Made by a program: the position numbers and the translations under genes. From Variovorax sp. UMC13 (GTDB taxonomy: Bacteria > Pseudomonadota > Gammaproteobacteria > Burkholderiales > Burkholderiaceae_C), in the NCBI RefSeq assembly GCF_014170375.1, contig NZ_LZZW01000029.1, positions 167,815 to 231,814 of the forward strand: DNA of 64,000 nucleotides. The letters are read 5' to 3'. The notes beneath the pieces were generated by a model. It ran no database searches, had not been told where the DNA came from, and worked only from the letters and a program-made list of their open reading frames with translations. This document shows, in pieces, positions 51,057-59,776 of the stretch (its first letter is position 1; the number at the start of each line of letters is the position of its first letter).

Positions 51057-52335
51057 GCGCAGGTCGTACGAGGTCCATCTGGACGCGCCCGAATTCGGCC
51101 TGCGGCAGCAGGTCGGCACGCTGCACCGCCATGAGACCCGCACCGACGTGCCGCCGGCCTTCGAATACGCGCCGGCCTGGCTCCAGAGCGCGTCGTGCTT
51201 CATGCTCGATCCTCGGCTCGATCTCTACGGAGGCGAGCAGCATCCGCCCCGCGGAACAACGGCCTTCGGGATCTTCATGGACTCGGCGCCCGATCGCTGG
51301 GGTCGCGTCCTGATGGAGCGTCGGGAGGCCGTGGTCGCCCAGAGGGAAGGGCGCAAGATGCGCGCCCTGCAGGACCTCGACTTCCTGCTTGGCGTGCACG
51401 ACCTGACGCGTTCCGGCGGGCTGCGCCTGCGTGCAGCGCCCGACCCTGCGCTGGCAAAGGCGGGCCGGGCGATCGCGCCGAATCCCTTCCTCGACGACAG
51501 CGCGCATGCGGCGCCTCCGGTGACCGATCTGCAGACCTTGGCGCATGTCAGCGCAATGCTCGAGGAGCCGGGTGTGGAGCGCATGCCGGAGTACGAACGT
51601 TGGCTGTCGATGCTCATCGCACCCGGCACCTCGCTGGGCGGCGCGCGGCCCAAAGCCAACTTCACCGAGACCGACGGTGCGTTGTGGATCGCCAAATTTC
51701 CCGCCCACGAGGATCGGCACGATGTCGGTGGCTGGGAGCACGTGGTGCACCAACTCGCTCGTCGCGCGGGCATCGCCGTGCCGGATTCCCGCGCACTCCG
51801 ATTCGGCGAGGGCTACCGCACCTTCTGCGTGCGCCGCTTCGACCGCACGCCCGCCGGACGGCGCATGTATGCCTCGGCCATGACGATGCTGGAGCGGCAG
51901 GACGGCGAAGAGGGTGCGAGCTACCTGGACCTGGCCGAGTTCATCGCGGACAACGGGGCCAAGGGCCAGGTGGAGGCTGATCTGGCGCAGCTCTTTCGCC
52001 GCATGGTCTTCAACATCCTGGTCGCCAATCGGGACGACCACCTGCGCAACCACGGCTTCATCCGGGAGACCACGGGCTGGCGGCTCTCCGCCGCCTTCGA
52101 CATCAACCCCAACCTTGCCAAGGCCGAGCATGCCCTGAGCATCGATGGGCACAACGCCTCGCCGGACATCGACGTCGCGCTGGCCACCGCCGAGCTCTAC
52201 CGGCTCGACGCCGCCGCGGCCAGGGCCGTGCTCGACGAGGTGTCGAAGGTGGTCGGCACCTGGCGGGCCACGGCGGAAGCCCTGGGCATGGCCGGCACCG
52301 AGATGGCGCGAATGGCGCGGCTGTTCGAGTCCTGA
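51040..52335 (+). CDS. HipA-like serine/threonine kinase toxin
   Basis: A 431-residue HipA-family kinase. ATP-loop motif GTSLGGARPKA at 196-206, Lys in IAKF (219), catalytic loop NRDDHLRNHGF at 330-340 (Asp332, His334, Asn337 match the N-x-D-x-H-x-x-N of E. coli HipA), and metal Asp354 in FDINPN. All catalytic positions are intact, so it is predicted active. E. coli HipA phosphorylates glutamyl-tRNA synthetase; the target of this branch is unknown. Its N-terminal subdomain (about 1-130) differs from E. coli HipA. Confidence 0.88.
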   Translation: MAKKTERRSYEVHLDAPEFGLRQQVGTLHRHETRTDVPPAFEYAPAWLQSASCFMLDPRLDLYGGEQHPPRGTTAFGIFMDSAPDRWGRVLMERREAVVAQREGRKMRALQDLDFLLGVHDLTRSGGLRLRAAPDPALAKAGRAIAPNPFLDDSAHAAPPVTDLQTLAHVSAMLEEPGVERMPEYERWLSMLIAPGTSLGGARPKANFTETDGALWIAKFPAHEDRHDVGGWEHVVHQLARRAGIAVPDSRALRFGEGYRTFCVRRFDRTPAGRRMYASAMTMLERQDGEEGASYLDLAEFIADNGAKGQVEADLAQLFRRMVFNILVANRDDHLRNHGFIRETTGWRLSAAFDINPNLAKAEHALSIDGHNASPDIDVALATAELYRLDAAAARAVLDEVSKVVGTWRATAEALGMAGTEMARMARLFES

Positions 52336-52359
52336 GCAGGCCGCGGTTCACATTCACGC

Positions 52360-52365
52360 CATAAT
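52360..52365 (+). promoter_or_regulatory. -10-like hexamer CATAAT, possible leaderless start
   Basis: CATAAT ends 8 bp before the ATG at 52374, with only C/G-rich sequence (CCCGCCCC) between and no Shine-Dalgarno match. Transcription would begin at or beside the start codon. Confidence 0.4.
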
Positions 52366-52373
52366 CCCGCCCC

Positions 52374-52733
52374 ATGTCCACCCTGCGCCGCATCACCCTC
52401 CTGCACCGTTGCGTGCTGGCGTGGTTCCTGCTGTCGCTGGGCGTGGCGGTCGCCGCGCCCATCGTGCATCCGCAGGCGATGGAGCTGGTGTGCTCGACGG
52501 CCGGCATGATCAAGGTGATCGTGCAGACCGACGATGGCGCGCAGGAGCTTGGGACCGTCGGCACCGACTGCCCCTTGTGCCTGTTGGCCGGCGCGCCGCC
52601 GCCCACCCTCGCGCCGATGAAGGTCGCGGCACCGCTGCCGCTGGCCCGTGCGGTGCAGTCGATCCCCGCGGCACGCATCGCCGCCGCCACCGCCGCGCCG
52701 CTGCCGGCGCGCGGGCCGCCCTCTCTTTCCTGA
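52374..52733 (+). CDS. DUF2946 family protein
   Basis: A 119-residue exported protein: hydrophobic N-terminal segment (about 13-29), VHPQAMELVCSTAGMIKVIV, then the Cys pair in GTDCPLCLLAG (Cys66, Cys69) that typifies DUF2946. The family is usually found beside TonB receptors and metal-handling genes; here it precedes a TonB receptor and a PepSY membrane protein. The cysteines and nearby His suggest metal (copper or iron) binding, by inference. Confidence 0.82.
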   Translation: MSTLRRITLLHRCVLAWFLLSLGVAVAAPIVHPQAMELVCSTAGMIKVIVQTDDGAQELGTVGTDCPLCLLAGAPPPTLAPMKVAAPLPLARAVQSIPAARIAAATAAPLPARGPPSLS

Positions 52734-52882
52734 AGTCCCATCGCTGCATCCCCCGCGTGCCTTGACGGCGCGCGTGCGGCTGCACCTTCGAGGGTCCGCG
52801 ACCGTCCGATCCCGCATCGGCGGCCTCGCGGCAAGCGACTGCACAGCGCGCGGTCGCGTTCTTCAGTGAGTGAGTGTTTTCC

Positions 52883-55066
52883 ATGTCCCGTTCTTCTTCC
52901 CTCGATCGCGCCCTGCGCGCGCGTCGTTCCCTTCTGGCCGCCGCATCGCTGATGGCCTGTGCCGGCGCGATGGCCCAGTCCGCCACCGCCTCGCTGCCGC
53001 AGGTCGAGGTCTCCGACGACGCCCCGCGCGGCAACGGCCGGCTCAACCTCGACACGCCGGCCGAGACCGGCAGCCGGCTCGGCCTGAGCGTGCGCGAGAC
53101 GCCGGCCTCGGTCACGGTGGTCAACCGCGCCACCATCGATGCGCGCGGCGCGCTGGACACGCAGGAGATCCTGCGCGCCGTGCCCGGCATCACCGCGCAC
53201 AACGCGCCGGGCTCGATCGGCGTGAGCTACCGCGGCTTCGGCAGCGGCTCGCTGTCGCAGATGTTCAACGGCATCAACGTGCAGTACTCGATCGCGGCGC
53301 GGCCGGTCGACAGCTGGATCTACGACCGGGTCGAGGTGATCGGCGGGCCGTCGAGCTTCTTGTTCGGCGCGGGCGGCGTGGGCGGCTCGATCAACTACAT
53401 CACCAAGCTCGCAGAGCGCAGCGATTTCTCCGAAGTGCAGCTGCGCGCCGGCAGCAACGACTTGAAAGAGGCCTCGCTCGGCCTCAATCGCCGCATCGCA
53501 GGCGACGGCGGTGCCGGCAGCCACTACCTGCGCATCGACCTCAACCACCGCGACACCGGCAGCTGGACCGACGGCACCGATGCGCGCTCGACCCAGCTGG
53601 CCGCCTCGCTGCTGTCGGACCTCGGCGGCGGCCTGACCCACACGCTGGCCTACGAGTACCAGAAGGAACAGGTCGACCGCCCCTACTGGGGTACGCCGGT
53701 GCTCAATCCGGCCCTCGGTACGCTGAGCGTCGACCCGGCCACGCGCTTCAAGAACTACAACAGCGCCGACGGCATCTACGCGCAGGAAGTGCAGTGGCTG
53801 CGCTCGATCACCGAGCTGCGCGCCAGCGACACGCTGCAGTTCAAGAACACCTTCTACGTCTACGACGCGCTGCGCGACTACCGCAACGTCGAGAGCTACC
53901 GCTTCAATGCGAACAACAGCGCGGTGATCCGTTCGGGCGCGCTGCTGCAGCGCCATGACCAGACGATGGTGGGCGACCGCCTCGACGGGCTCTATCAAGG
54001 CAGCCTCGCTGGGCTGCGCAGCGATTGGTCCTTCGGGCTCGACCTGAGCCGCAACCGGCAGACGCGCTTCCCCAACAGCCTGCCGGCCACCGTGAGCACG
54101 GTGAACCCCTACCAGTTCACGACCGAGAACTTCTTCAACGTGCCGGGCATGCAGCCGGGCTTCAACCCCGACCGCAACAACGAGATCCAGACCACCGCGC
54201 TCTACCTGGAGAACCGCACCGCGCTGCGGCCTGCGCTCAACCTCGTGACGGCGCTGCGCCATGAGCGCATCGACCTCGAGCTCACCAACCAGCGCGCGGT
54301 CACGGCCGCCAGCCCCGCGAGCTTCAGCCGCAGCTACAGCCCGACCACCGGCCGCATCGGCCTGGTCTGGGACTTCGCGCCCGGCGCCAACCTCTATGTG
54401 CAGTACGCGACCGCGGCCGACCCGCCCTCGGGCGTGTTGTCGACGGCCTCCTTCTCCGACGTGATGAACAACAGCGAGCTCACGACCGGGCGCCAGTTCG
54501 AGATCGGCAGCAAGCTGGACTTCTGGCAGGGCAAGGGCACGGCCACCGTGGCGGCCTACGACATCACGCGCAAGAACATCGCCACGCAGGATCCGAACAA
54601 CAGCGCGCTGACCGTGCTGGTGGGCCAGCAGTCGGCACGCGGCGTCGAAGTGGCGGTGGGAATCCAGCCCACGGCGCAATGGTCGCTGCAGGGCAACTTC
54701 ACCTATGTCGACGCGCAGTACGACCAGTTCCGCCAGGGCGGCGTGTCGCTGGCCGGCAAGACGCCGACCAACACGCCCTCGACCGTGGCGAACCTCTGGG
54801 TGTCGTATGCGATCACGCCGGCCGTGCAGGCCAGCGTGGGCGTGCGCCACGTCGGCAAGGTCTATGCGGACGCCGCCAACACCATGAGCTGGCCGGCCTA
54901 CACGCTGCTCGACCTGGGCCTGAGCTGGAAGATCAACCGGTCGGTCACGCTGGTCGGCCGCGTGCGCAACGCCACCGACAAGCTCTATGCGGCCAACGTG
55001 AGCAGCACCCAGGCCTACCTCGGCGCGCCGCGCACCGCCGACCTCACGCTGCGCGCGGCGTTCTGA
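52883..55066 (+). CDS. TonB-dependent siderophore-type receptor
   Basis: A 727-residue outer-membrane receptor: long signal peptide ending near AMAQ (about 32), TonB-box-like LPQVEVSDD, plug domain with SVRETPASVTVVNRATID and IYDRVEVIGGPSSFLFGAGGVGG, and a barrel finishing at DLTLRAAF. The plug text resembles FhuE/FpvA-type siderophore receptors, but neither a siderophore gene nor a signalling domain is nearby. ATG at 52883 has a TGAG site 9 bp upstream; GTG at 52874 is an alternative. The 149-bp gap before it shows nothing distinctive. Confidence 0.87.
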   Translation: MSRSSSLDRALRARRSLLAAASLMACAGAMAQSATASLPQVEVSDDAPRGNGRLNLDTPAETGSRLGLSVRETPASVTVVNRATIDARGALDTQEILRAVPGITAHNAPGSIGVSYRGFGSGSLSQMFNGINVQYSIAARPVDSWIYDRVEVIGGPSSFLFGAGGVGGSINYITKLAERSDFSEVQLRAGSNDLKEASLGLNRRIAGDGGAGSHYLRIDLNHRDTGSWTDGTDARSTQLAASLLSDLGGGLTHTLAYEYQKEQVDRPYWGTPVLNPALGTLSVDPATRFKNYNSADGIYAQEVQWLRSITELRASDTLQFKNTFYVYDALRDYRNVESYRFNANNSAVIRSGALLQRHDQTMVGDRLDGLYQGSLAGLRSDWSFGLDLSRNRQTRFPNSLPATVSTVNPYQFTTENFFNVPGMQPGFNPDRNNEIQTTALYLENRTALRPALNLVTALRHERIDLELTNQRAVTAASPASFSRSYSPTTGRIGLVWDFAPGANLYVQYATAADPPSGVLSTASFSDVMNNSELTTGRQFEIGSKLDFWQGKGTATVAAYDITRKNIATQDPNNSALTVLVGQQSARGVEVAVGIQPTAQWSLQGNFTYVDAQYDQFRQGGVSLAGKTPTNTPSTVANLWVSYAITPAVQASVGVRHVGKVYADAANTMSWPAYTLLDLGLSWKINRSVTLVGRVRNATDKLYAANVSSTQAYLGAPRTADLTLRAAF

Positions 55067-55079
55067 AGAGGGCGACGCG

Positions 55080-56576
55080 ATGCTGCCCCATGCCAAACGC
55101 TGGCTGTTCCTGGTCCACCGCTGGCTGGGCATCGTCGCGTGCGCCTTCTTCGCGATGTGGTTCGTCTCGGGCGTGGTGATGATGTACGTGGGCTACCCCA
55201 AGCTCACGGCCGAGGAGCGGCTGCAGCACCTGCCGCCGCTCGATGCCTCGGCGCCGCTGATGGGCCCGCGGCAGGCGCTCGATGCGGCGGGCCTGCAAGG
55301 GCCGCTGCAGTCGCTGCGCCTGGCCGCGGCCAGCGGCGGCCGCGCGGTGTACCTCGCGGTGCCGGCGCAAAAGCGCGCCTCGGTGGTGATCGACGCGCAG
55401 ACCGGTGCCGTGCTGCGCGAGGTCGACCCGGCGCGCGTGCTGGCCAGCGCACGCGCCTATGCGGGCCCCGGCGTGGCGCTGCACGCCGACGGCACCATCG
55501 ACGAAGACGCCTTCAGCCATTCGCGCGGCCTCGATGCGCACCGGCCGCTGCACCGCGTGCAGCTCGACGACCCCGCCGCCACCCGGCTCTACATCTCGGG
55601 CACCACCGGCGAGGTGGTGCGCGACGCGCCGCGCGCCGAGCGGCTCTGGAACTACGTGGGCGCCTGGATGCACTGGCTCTATCCCTTCCGCGGCAACGTC
55701 TTCGATCCCTACTGGGCCGACATCGTGAACTGGCTGTCGATCCTGGGCATCGTGGCCACGCTCGCGGGCACAGTCGTCGGCGTCATGCGCTGGCGCTTCG
55801 CCGGCCGCTACAAGAGCGGCTCGCGTTCGCCCTACCGCGGCTTCATGATGCGCTGGCATCACATCACCGGGCTGCTGTTCGCGCTGGTCACGCTGACCTG
55901 GATCTTCAGCGGCCTGATGTCGATGAACCCCTGGCGCATCTTCGACAGCGGCGCGCCCGCGCTGCGCGTGGCGGCAATGAACGGCGGGCCGCTGCTGATC
56001 GGCGAACGCGACGCGGCGCCCGCGGTGCTGCTGGCCGCGGCTGGGCGCGAAGTGCGCGAGCTGCAATGGGAACGGGTCGACGGCCGCACGCTGGTGCTGG
56101 CCCGCGGCGCGGCGGGTCGGCCACTGCTGCTGTCGTCCGGAGGCGAGCGGACGACGATCGATGAGACGGCATTGAAGGCGGCCGTGGCGCGCCTGCTGCC
56201 CGATGCGGTCGCGCGCATCGAGGTGCTCCGGGCCTACGACCTCCACTACTACGCACGCGATGCCCACACCATGATGGGCGGCACCGAGAAGCCGCTGCCC
56301 GTCTGGCGCGTGGTGTTCGACGATGCGAACAAGACCTGGGTGCATGTCGATCCTTCGACCGGCGCCGTGCTGGGCCGCAGCGACCGCACGCGGCGCGCGA
56401 GCCGCTGGCTGTTCGCGATGCTGCACAGCTGGGACTGGCTGCCGCTGCTCGAGCGCCGGCCGCTGTGGGACATCGTGCTGGTGCTGCTGAGCCTGGGCGG
56501 CGCGGCGTTGAGCCTGACCGGCGTGGTGATCGGCTGGCGTCGGCTGGGCAAGAAGCTCGGAGCCGCGAGAGCTTAG
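55080..56576 (+). CDS. PepSY-domain membrane protein (iron-uptake associated)
   Basis: A 498-residue inner-membrane protein of the PepSY_TM family. Membrane segments at about 8-30 (FLVHRWLGIVACAFFAMWFV), near 222 (IVNWLSILGIVATLAGTVVG), near 262 (MRWHHITGLLFALVTLTWIFSG) and near the C-terminus (DIVLVLLSLGGAALSLTGVVIG). Conserved His in HRW, HHITG and LHSWDW could bind haem. Such proteins often follow TonB receptors and are proposed to reduce ferric siderophore or metal. It starts 13 bp after the receptor; its stop overlaps the convergent flavoprotein by 4 bp. Confidence 0.85.
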   Translation: MLPHAKRWLFLVHRWLGIVACAFFAMWFVSGVVMMYVGYPKLTAEERLQHLPPLDASAPLMGPRQALDAAGLQGPLQSLRLAAASGGRAVYLAVPAQKRASVVIDAQTGAVLREVDPARVLASARAYAGPGVALHADGTIDEDAFSHSRGLDAHRPLHRVQLDDPAATRLYISGTTGEVVRDAPRAERLWNYVGAWMHWLYPFRGNVFDPYWADIVNWLSILGIVATLAGTVVGVMRWRFAGRYKSGSRSPYRGFMMRWHHITGLLFALVTLTWIFSGLMSMNPWRIFDSGAPALRVAAMNGGPLLIGERDAAPAVLLAAAGREVRELQWERVDGRTLVLARGAAGRPLLLSSGGERTTIDETALKAAVARLLPDAVARIEVLRAYDLHYYARDAHTMMGGTEKPLPVWRVVFDDANKTWVHVDPSTGAVLGRSDRTRRASRWLFAMLHSWDWLPLLERRPLWDIVLVLLSLGGAALSLTGVVIGWRRLGKKLGAARA

Positions 56577-57787
56577 GCGCGCAGTGCTTCAGCGATGCGC
56601 TGCGCCGAACCGAAGGCCAGCGTGAAGCCCAGCGCGCCGTGGCCGGTGTTGAACAGCATGTTGGCCGGTGCGGCCGCGCGCCGGCCGATGATCGGCAGGC
56701 CGGTGGGCGTGGCCGGGCGCATGCCGGTCCAGGGGCTCAGGTCGTCGAAGCGCTCGATCTGCGGGAACACCGCGCGCGTGGCCGCGGCCAGCGTCTGGAT
56801 GCGGTCGGCGGGGATGCGCGTGTCCTCGCCCACCAGTTCGGCCATGCCGGCCACGCGCAGCCGCGAGCCGATGCGCGCGAACACCACCTTGCGCGCGCTG
56901 TCGGTCACGCTCACGCGCGGCGCGGCGCCCACGGCCTCGTCCACCTCCAGCGTGATGCTGTAGCCCTTGAGCGGGTACACCGGCAGCGAGCTGCCGAGCT
57001 TGCGCCCCAGCCGGTGCGAGGCCGTGCCCAGCGCCATCACGAAGGCATCGGCCTCGACCGCGCCCGCAGTGCCGGTGCGCACCGCGGCCACGCGGTTCTG
57101 GCGGATCTCGAAGCCCTGCACCTCGGTGCCGAGCAGGAAGCGCACGCCGCGTGCGCGCAGTGCCTGTTCCAGCGCCAGGCAGACCTTGAGGCAATCGGCC
57201 GCGCATTCGCTGGGCGTGTGGACCGCGCCCGCGATGCGTGCCTGGTAGCCGGCCAGCGCCGGCTCGATCGCCACGCAGGCTTCGGGCGTGACCAGCGTCT
57301 GCGCGCTGCCCATGCGGCGCTGCAGCTCGACCTGGCGGCGCGCGCCCTCGAGGCCCTGGGCGTTCTGATAGAGCACCAGCTTGCCGGTGGCGGAGAAGTC
57401 GCAGTCGGGCGCGAGCTCGGCGCGCATGGCCTCGAAGCCCAGGCGGCTGGCCGCGGCCAGCGTGAGCAGCGCGGCCGTGCTCTCGCGCGAGGTCTGGGCG
57501 TTGCAGGCGGCCATGAACTCGATGCCCCAGCGCCACTGCAGCGGGTCGAGCCGAGGCCGCAGCTTGAGCGGGGAGTCGGCGGCCAGCAGCAGCTTGGGCA
57601 GCTGCTTCCAGATCGAGGGATCGGCCAGCGGCTGCACGTAGGAGTAGCTCAGCTGCGCGCCATTGCCGCCGCTCGCGCCCGCGCCGGGGGCGGCACGGTC
57701 GATCACGGTCACATCATGGCCGTCCTGTAGAAGCTGCCAGGCCGTGGCGAGGCCCACGATGCCGGCCCCCAGCACGCACACGCGCAT
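56573..57787 (-). CDS. D-amino acid dehydrogenase-like FAD oxidoreductase (DadA family)
   Basis: A 404-residue DAO-fold flavoprotein. FAD-binding VLGAGIVGLATAWQLLQDGHDVTVID at the very start, GNGAQLSYSYVQPLADPS (DadA-like 'N.gq.s.gy..p.a.P'), and the closing TGLPIIGRRAAAPANMLFNTGHGALGFTLAFGS. AGGA lies 7 bp before the ATG. DadA enzymes oxidise D-amino acids to oxo-acids, feeding electrons to the membrane. The neighbouring amino-acid receptor and Asp/Glu racemase suggest a D-amino-acid substrate, perhaps acidic. Confidence 0.88.
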   Translation of the reverse strand: MRVCVLGAGIVGLATAWQLLQDGHDVTVIDRAAPGAGASGGNGAQLSYSYVQPLADPSIWKQLPKLLLAADSPLKLRPRLDPLQWRWGIEFMAACNAQTSRESTAALLTLAAASRLGFEAMRAELAPDCDFSATGKLVLYQNAQGLEGARRQVELQRRMGSAQTLVTPEACVAIEPALAGYQARIAGAVHTPSECAADCLKVCLALEQALRARGVRFLLGTEVQGFEIRQNRVAAVRTGTAGAVEADAFVMALGTASHRLGRKLGSSLPVYPLKGYSITLEVDEAVGAAPRVSVTDSARKVVFARIGSRLRVAGMAELVGEDTRIPADRIQTLAAATRAVFPQIERFDDLSPWTGMRPATPTGLPIIGRRAAAPANMLFNTGHGALGFTLAFGSAQRIAEALRA

Positions 57788-57894
57788 GGCTCGTCCTTTT
57801 CCTGTTCGTTGTTGTCGATGCTGCAATGCCGCAACTCTAGGCGCGACGAGGCAATCGTGGAAATGCCAAAAGCACCCACACCCATAGCCGGAAC

Positions 57895-57932
57895 GCATGG
57901 GTGGCCCCATGCATAACTTTGAGGCATGGGGC
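57895..57932. promoter_or_regulatory. Overlapping GCATGGG dyads in the divergent promoter region
   Basis: GCATGGG (57895-57901), CCCATGC (57906-57912) and GCATGGG (57924-57930) alternate in orientation. The last two extend to a perfect 9-bp dyad, GCCCCATGC / GCATGGGGC, with an 11-base spacer; the first two form a competing dyad with a 4-base spacer. They lie about 108 bp from the flavoprotein start (57787, minus) and 101 bp from the receptor start (58034, plus). They look like paired regulator sites controlling both genes. The rest of 57788-58033 shows nothing more. Confidence 0.55.
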
Positions 57933-58033
57933 AGGGCGCAAAAGGAATGATGGCTTTTTCGTGACAGCTTCCTACACTGGCTGTCCGCGTCGGTCTTCGA
58001 CGTCCTCCCCACCCGAACATTGAAAGGGCTCGC

Positions 58034-58918
58034 ATGAAACTCTCCGTACTGATGGCTGCCATCCTGTTGACCGCCACCGGCGCCCAGGCGGCCGACACGT
58101 TGGCGAAGATCGCCGCGGCGAACAAGATCACGATGGCCTATCGCGAATCGTCCGTGCCCTTCAGCTACCTGGACGGCCCGAGCAAGCCCATCGGTTTCTC
58201 GGTCGACCTGTCGAACGCGATCGCGGCGGAAGTCAAGAAGAAGCTCAACAAGCCGAACCTCGAGATATCGTGGATGGCCGTGACCTCGCAGAACCGCATC
58301 CCACTGCTGCAGAACGGCACGGTCGACGTCGAGTGCGGCTCGACCACCAACAACAGCGCGCGCGGCAAGGACGTGTCCTTCGCGATCAATCACTTCTACA
58401 CCGGCACCCGGCTGCTGGTGAAGACGAATTCGGGCATCAAGAACTACGCCGACCTCAAGGGCAAGAAGGTGGCGATCACCACCGGCACCACCAACATGCT
58501 GGTGGTGCGCAAGTACAACGAGGACAAGAAGCTCGACATCGACATCGACATCGTGTCGGCCAAGGACCATGCCGACGCGCTGCTGCTGGTCGAGAGCGAC
58601 CGCGCCTCGGCCTTCGCGATGGACGACATCCTGCTGTACGGGCTGCGCTCCAACTCCAAGAGCCCGGCCAGCCTCGAGGTGGTGGGCGACGCGCTGCAGG
58701 TCGAGCCCTACGCCTGCATGCTGCCCAAGGACGACCCGCAGTTCAAGGCGCTGGTCGACGGCGTGATCGTCGGCCTGATGAAGTCGGGCGAGTTCGAGAA
58801 GCTCTACACCAAGTGGTTCCTGGGCCCGATCCCGCCCAAGGGCCTGCCGGTCGGCCTGCCGCTGAGCGACGAGCTGCGCGAGAACATCAAGACGCCGAGC
58901 GACAAGCCGGCGACCTGA
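58034..58918 (+). CDS. Amino-acid ABC transporter substrate-binding protein (family 3)
   Basis: A 294-residue periplasmic receptor of the polar amino acid (GltI/glutamate-aspartate) class: signal peptide 1-19 (cleavage after GAQA), ITMAYRESSVPFSYLDG, GFSVDLSNAIAAEV, VDVECGSTTNNSARGKDVSF and FLGPIPPKGLPVGLPLSDEL. The segment 'VECGSTTN...R' is diagnostic of the glutamate/aspartate receptors. No permease or ATPase gene adjoins it, so it is an orphan in this window and must share a transporter encoded elsewhere. Downstream gene: Asp/Glu racemase, 16 bp away. Confidence 0.9.
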   Translation: MKLSVLMAAILLTATGAQAADTLAKIAAANKITMAYRESSVPFSYLDGPSKPIGFSVDLSNAIAAEVKKKLNKPNLEISWMAVTSQNRIPLLQNGTVDVECGSTTNNSARGKDVSFAINHFYTGTRLLVKTNSGIKNYADLKGKKVAITTGTTNMLVVRKYNEDKKLDIDIDIVSAKDHADALLLVESDRASAFAMDDILLYGLRSNSKSPASLEVVGDALQVEPYACMLPKDDPQFKALVDGVIVGLMKSGEFEKLYTKWFLGPIPPKGLPVGLPLSDELRENIKTPSDKPAT

Positions 58919-58934
58919 TGCGGGGGTGACTGAC

Positions 58935-59669
58935 ATGACGCAGGTGGTCGGCATCCTGGGAGGCATGGGCCCGGCGGCGGGCGCCGACTTCGTGCGGCTC
59001 TTCGTCGACGCCTGTGCCCAGCACATGCGCGCGGCGGGCGAGCCGGTGCGCGACCAGTCCTTTCCCGAGCACTGGCTCGCGCAGGTGCCGGTGCCCGACC
59101 GCAGCGGCGCGCTCGAGCGCACGGGCGAGGGCGCGCACCAGCCGCTCGAGCCGATGCTGCAGGCGCTGGGCCGGCTGGCCGCGCTGGGCAGCCGCGCGGT
59201 CGCGATCGCCTGCAACACCGCGCATGCCTGGCACGCCACGCTACAGCAGCGCTTTCCGCAGATCGAGTTGCTGCACGTGGCGCGCGAGGTCGCGGCCCAC
59301 CTGTCGGCCCGCGGCGAGACCCAGGTCGCGCTGATGGCGACCGAAGGCACCTACCGCGTGCGCCTCTACGAACAGGCGCTGGCCGACAGCGGCCTGCCAT
59401 GCCACCTTCCGACGGCCGAGGAGCGCCGCATGCTGATGCGCGGCATCTACGAGGGCGTGAAGGCCGGCGACCTGCCGCTGGCCGAGGCGCTGTTCTCCGA
59501 AGTGGCCCTGCGGCTCTCGCAGCGCCACGGCGACGTGGCCATCGTCATGGGCTGCACCGAGGTCCCGCTGGGCCTGCAGGGCGCGGCGGCGGTGCATGGG
59601 CTCAAGCTGGTCGATCCGGCCCGCGTGCTGGCATCCGCATTGGCGGAGCGCGCCTACGCCAGGGCTTAG
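58935..59669 (+). CDS. Aspartate/glutamate racemase family protein
   Basis: A 244-residue PLP-independent racemase. Both catalytic cysteines are present: Cys93 in IACNTAHAWH and Cys207 in VMGCTEVPL; the N-terminus VGILGGMGPAAG is typical of the aspartate racemase branch. GTG at 58926 is an alternative start, three residues longer. With the acidic amino-acid receptor upstream and a D-amino-acid dehydrogenase on the other side of the divergent promoter, the three genes could interconvert and oxidise aspartate or glutamate enantiomers. Confidence 0.88.
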   Translation: MTQVVGILGGMGPAAGADFVRLFVDACAQHMRAAGEPVRDQSFPEHWLAQVPVPDRSGALERTGEGAHQPLEPMLQALGRLAALGSRAVAIACNTAHAWHATLQQRFPQIELLHVAREVAAHLSARGETQVALMATEGTYRVRLYEQALADSGLPCHLPTAEERRMLMRGIYEGVKAGDLPLAEALFSEVALRLSQRHGDVAIVMGCTEVPLGLQGAAAVHGLKLVDPARVLASALAERAYARA

Positions 59670-59776
59670 GGATCTGCCCTACATTGCAGCAGCGCCCCTC
59701 GCGGCGCACGCCTGCCGGTGCCCCCTCGCACCGCGCATCCCCCTTTGCAATGTCCCGTCCCTTCCCAGGAGTGAGC

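Noticed and set aside
52103..55132. A 1009-codon open frame on the minus strand over the TonB receptor and hipA end
   Set aside because: It is antisense to well-supported genes, its translation is low-complexity Arg/Ala/Gly/His text, and such frames are expected at this GC content.
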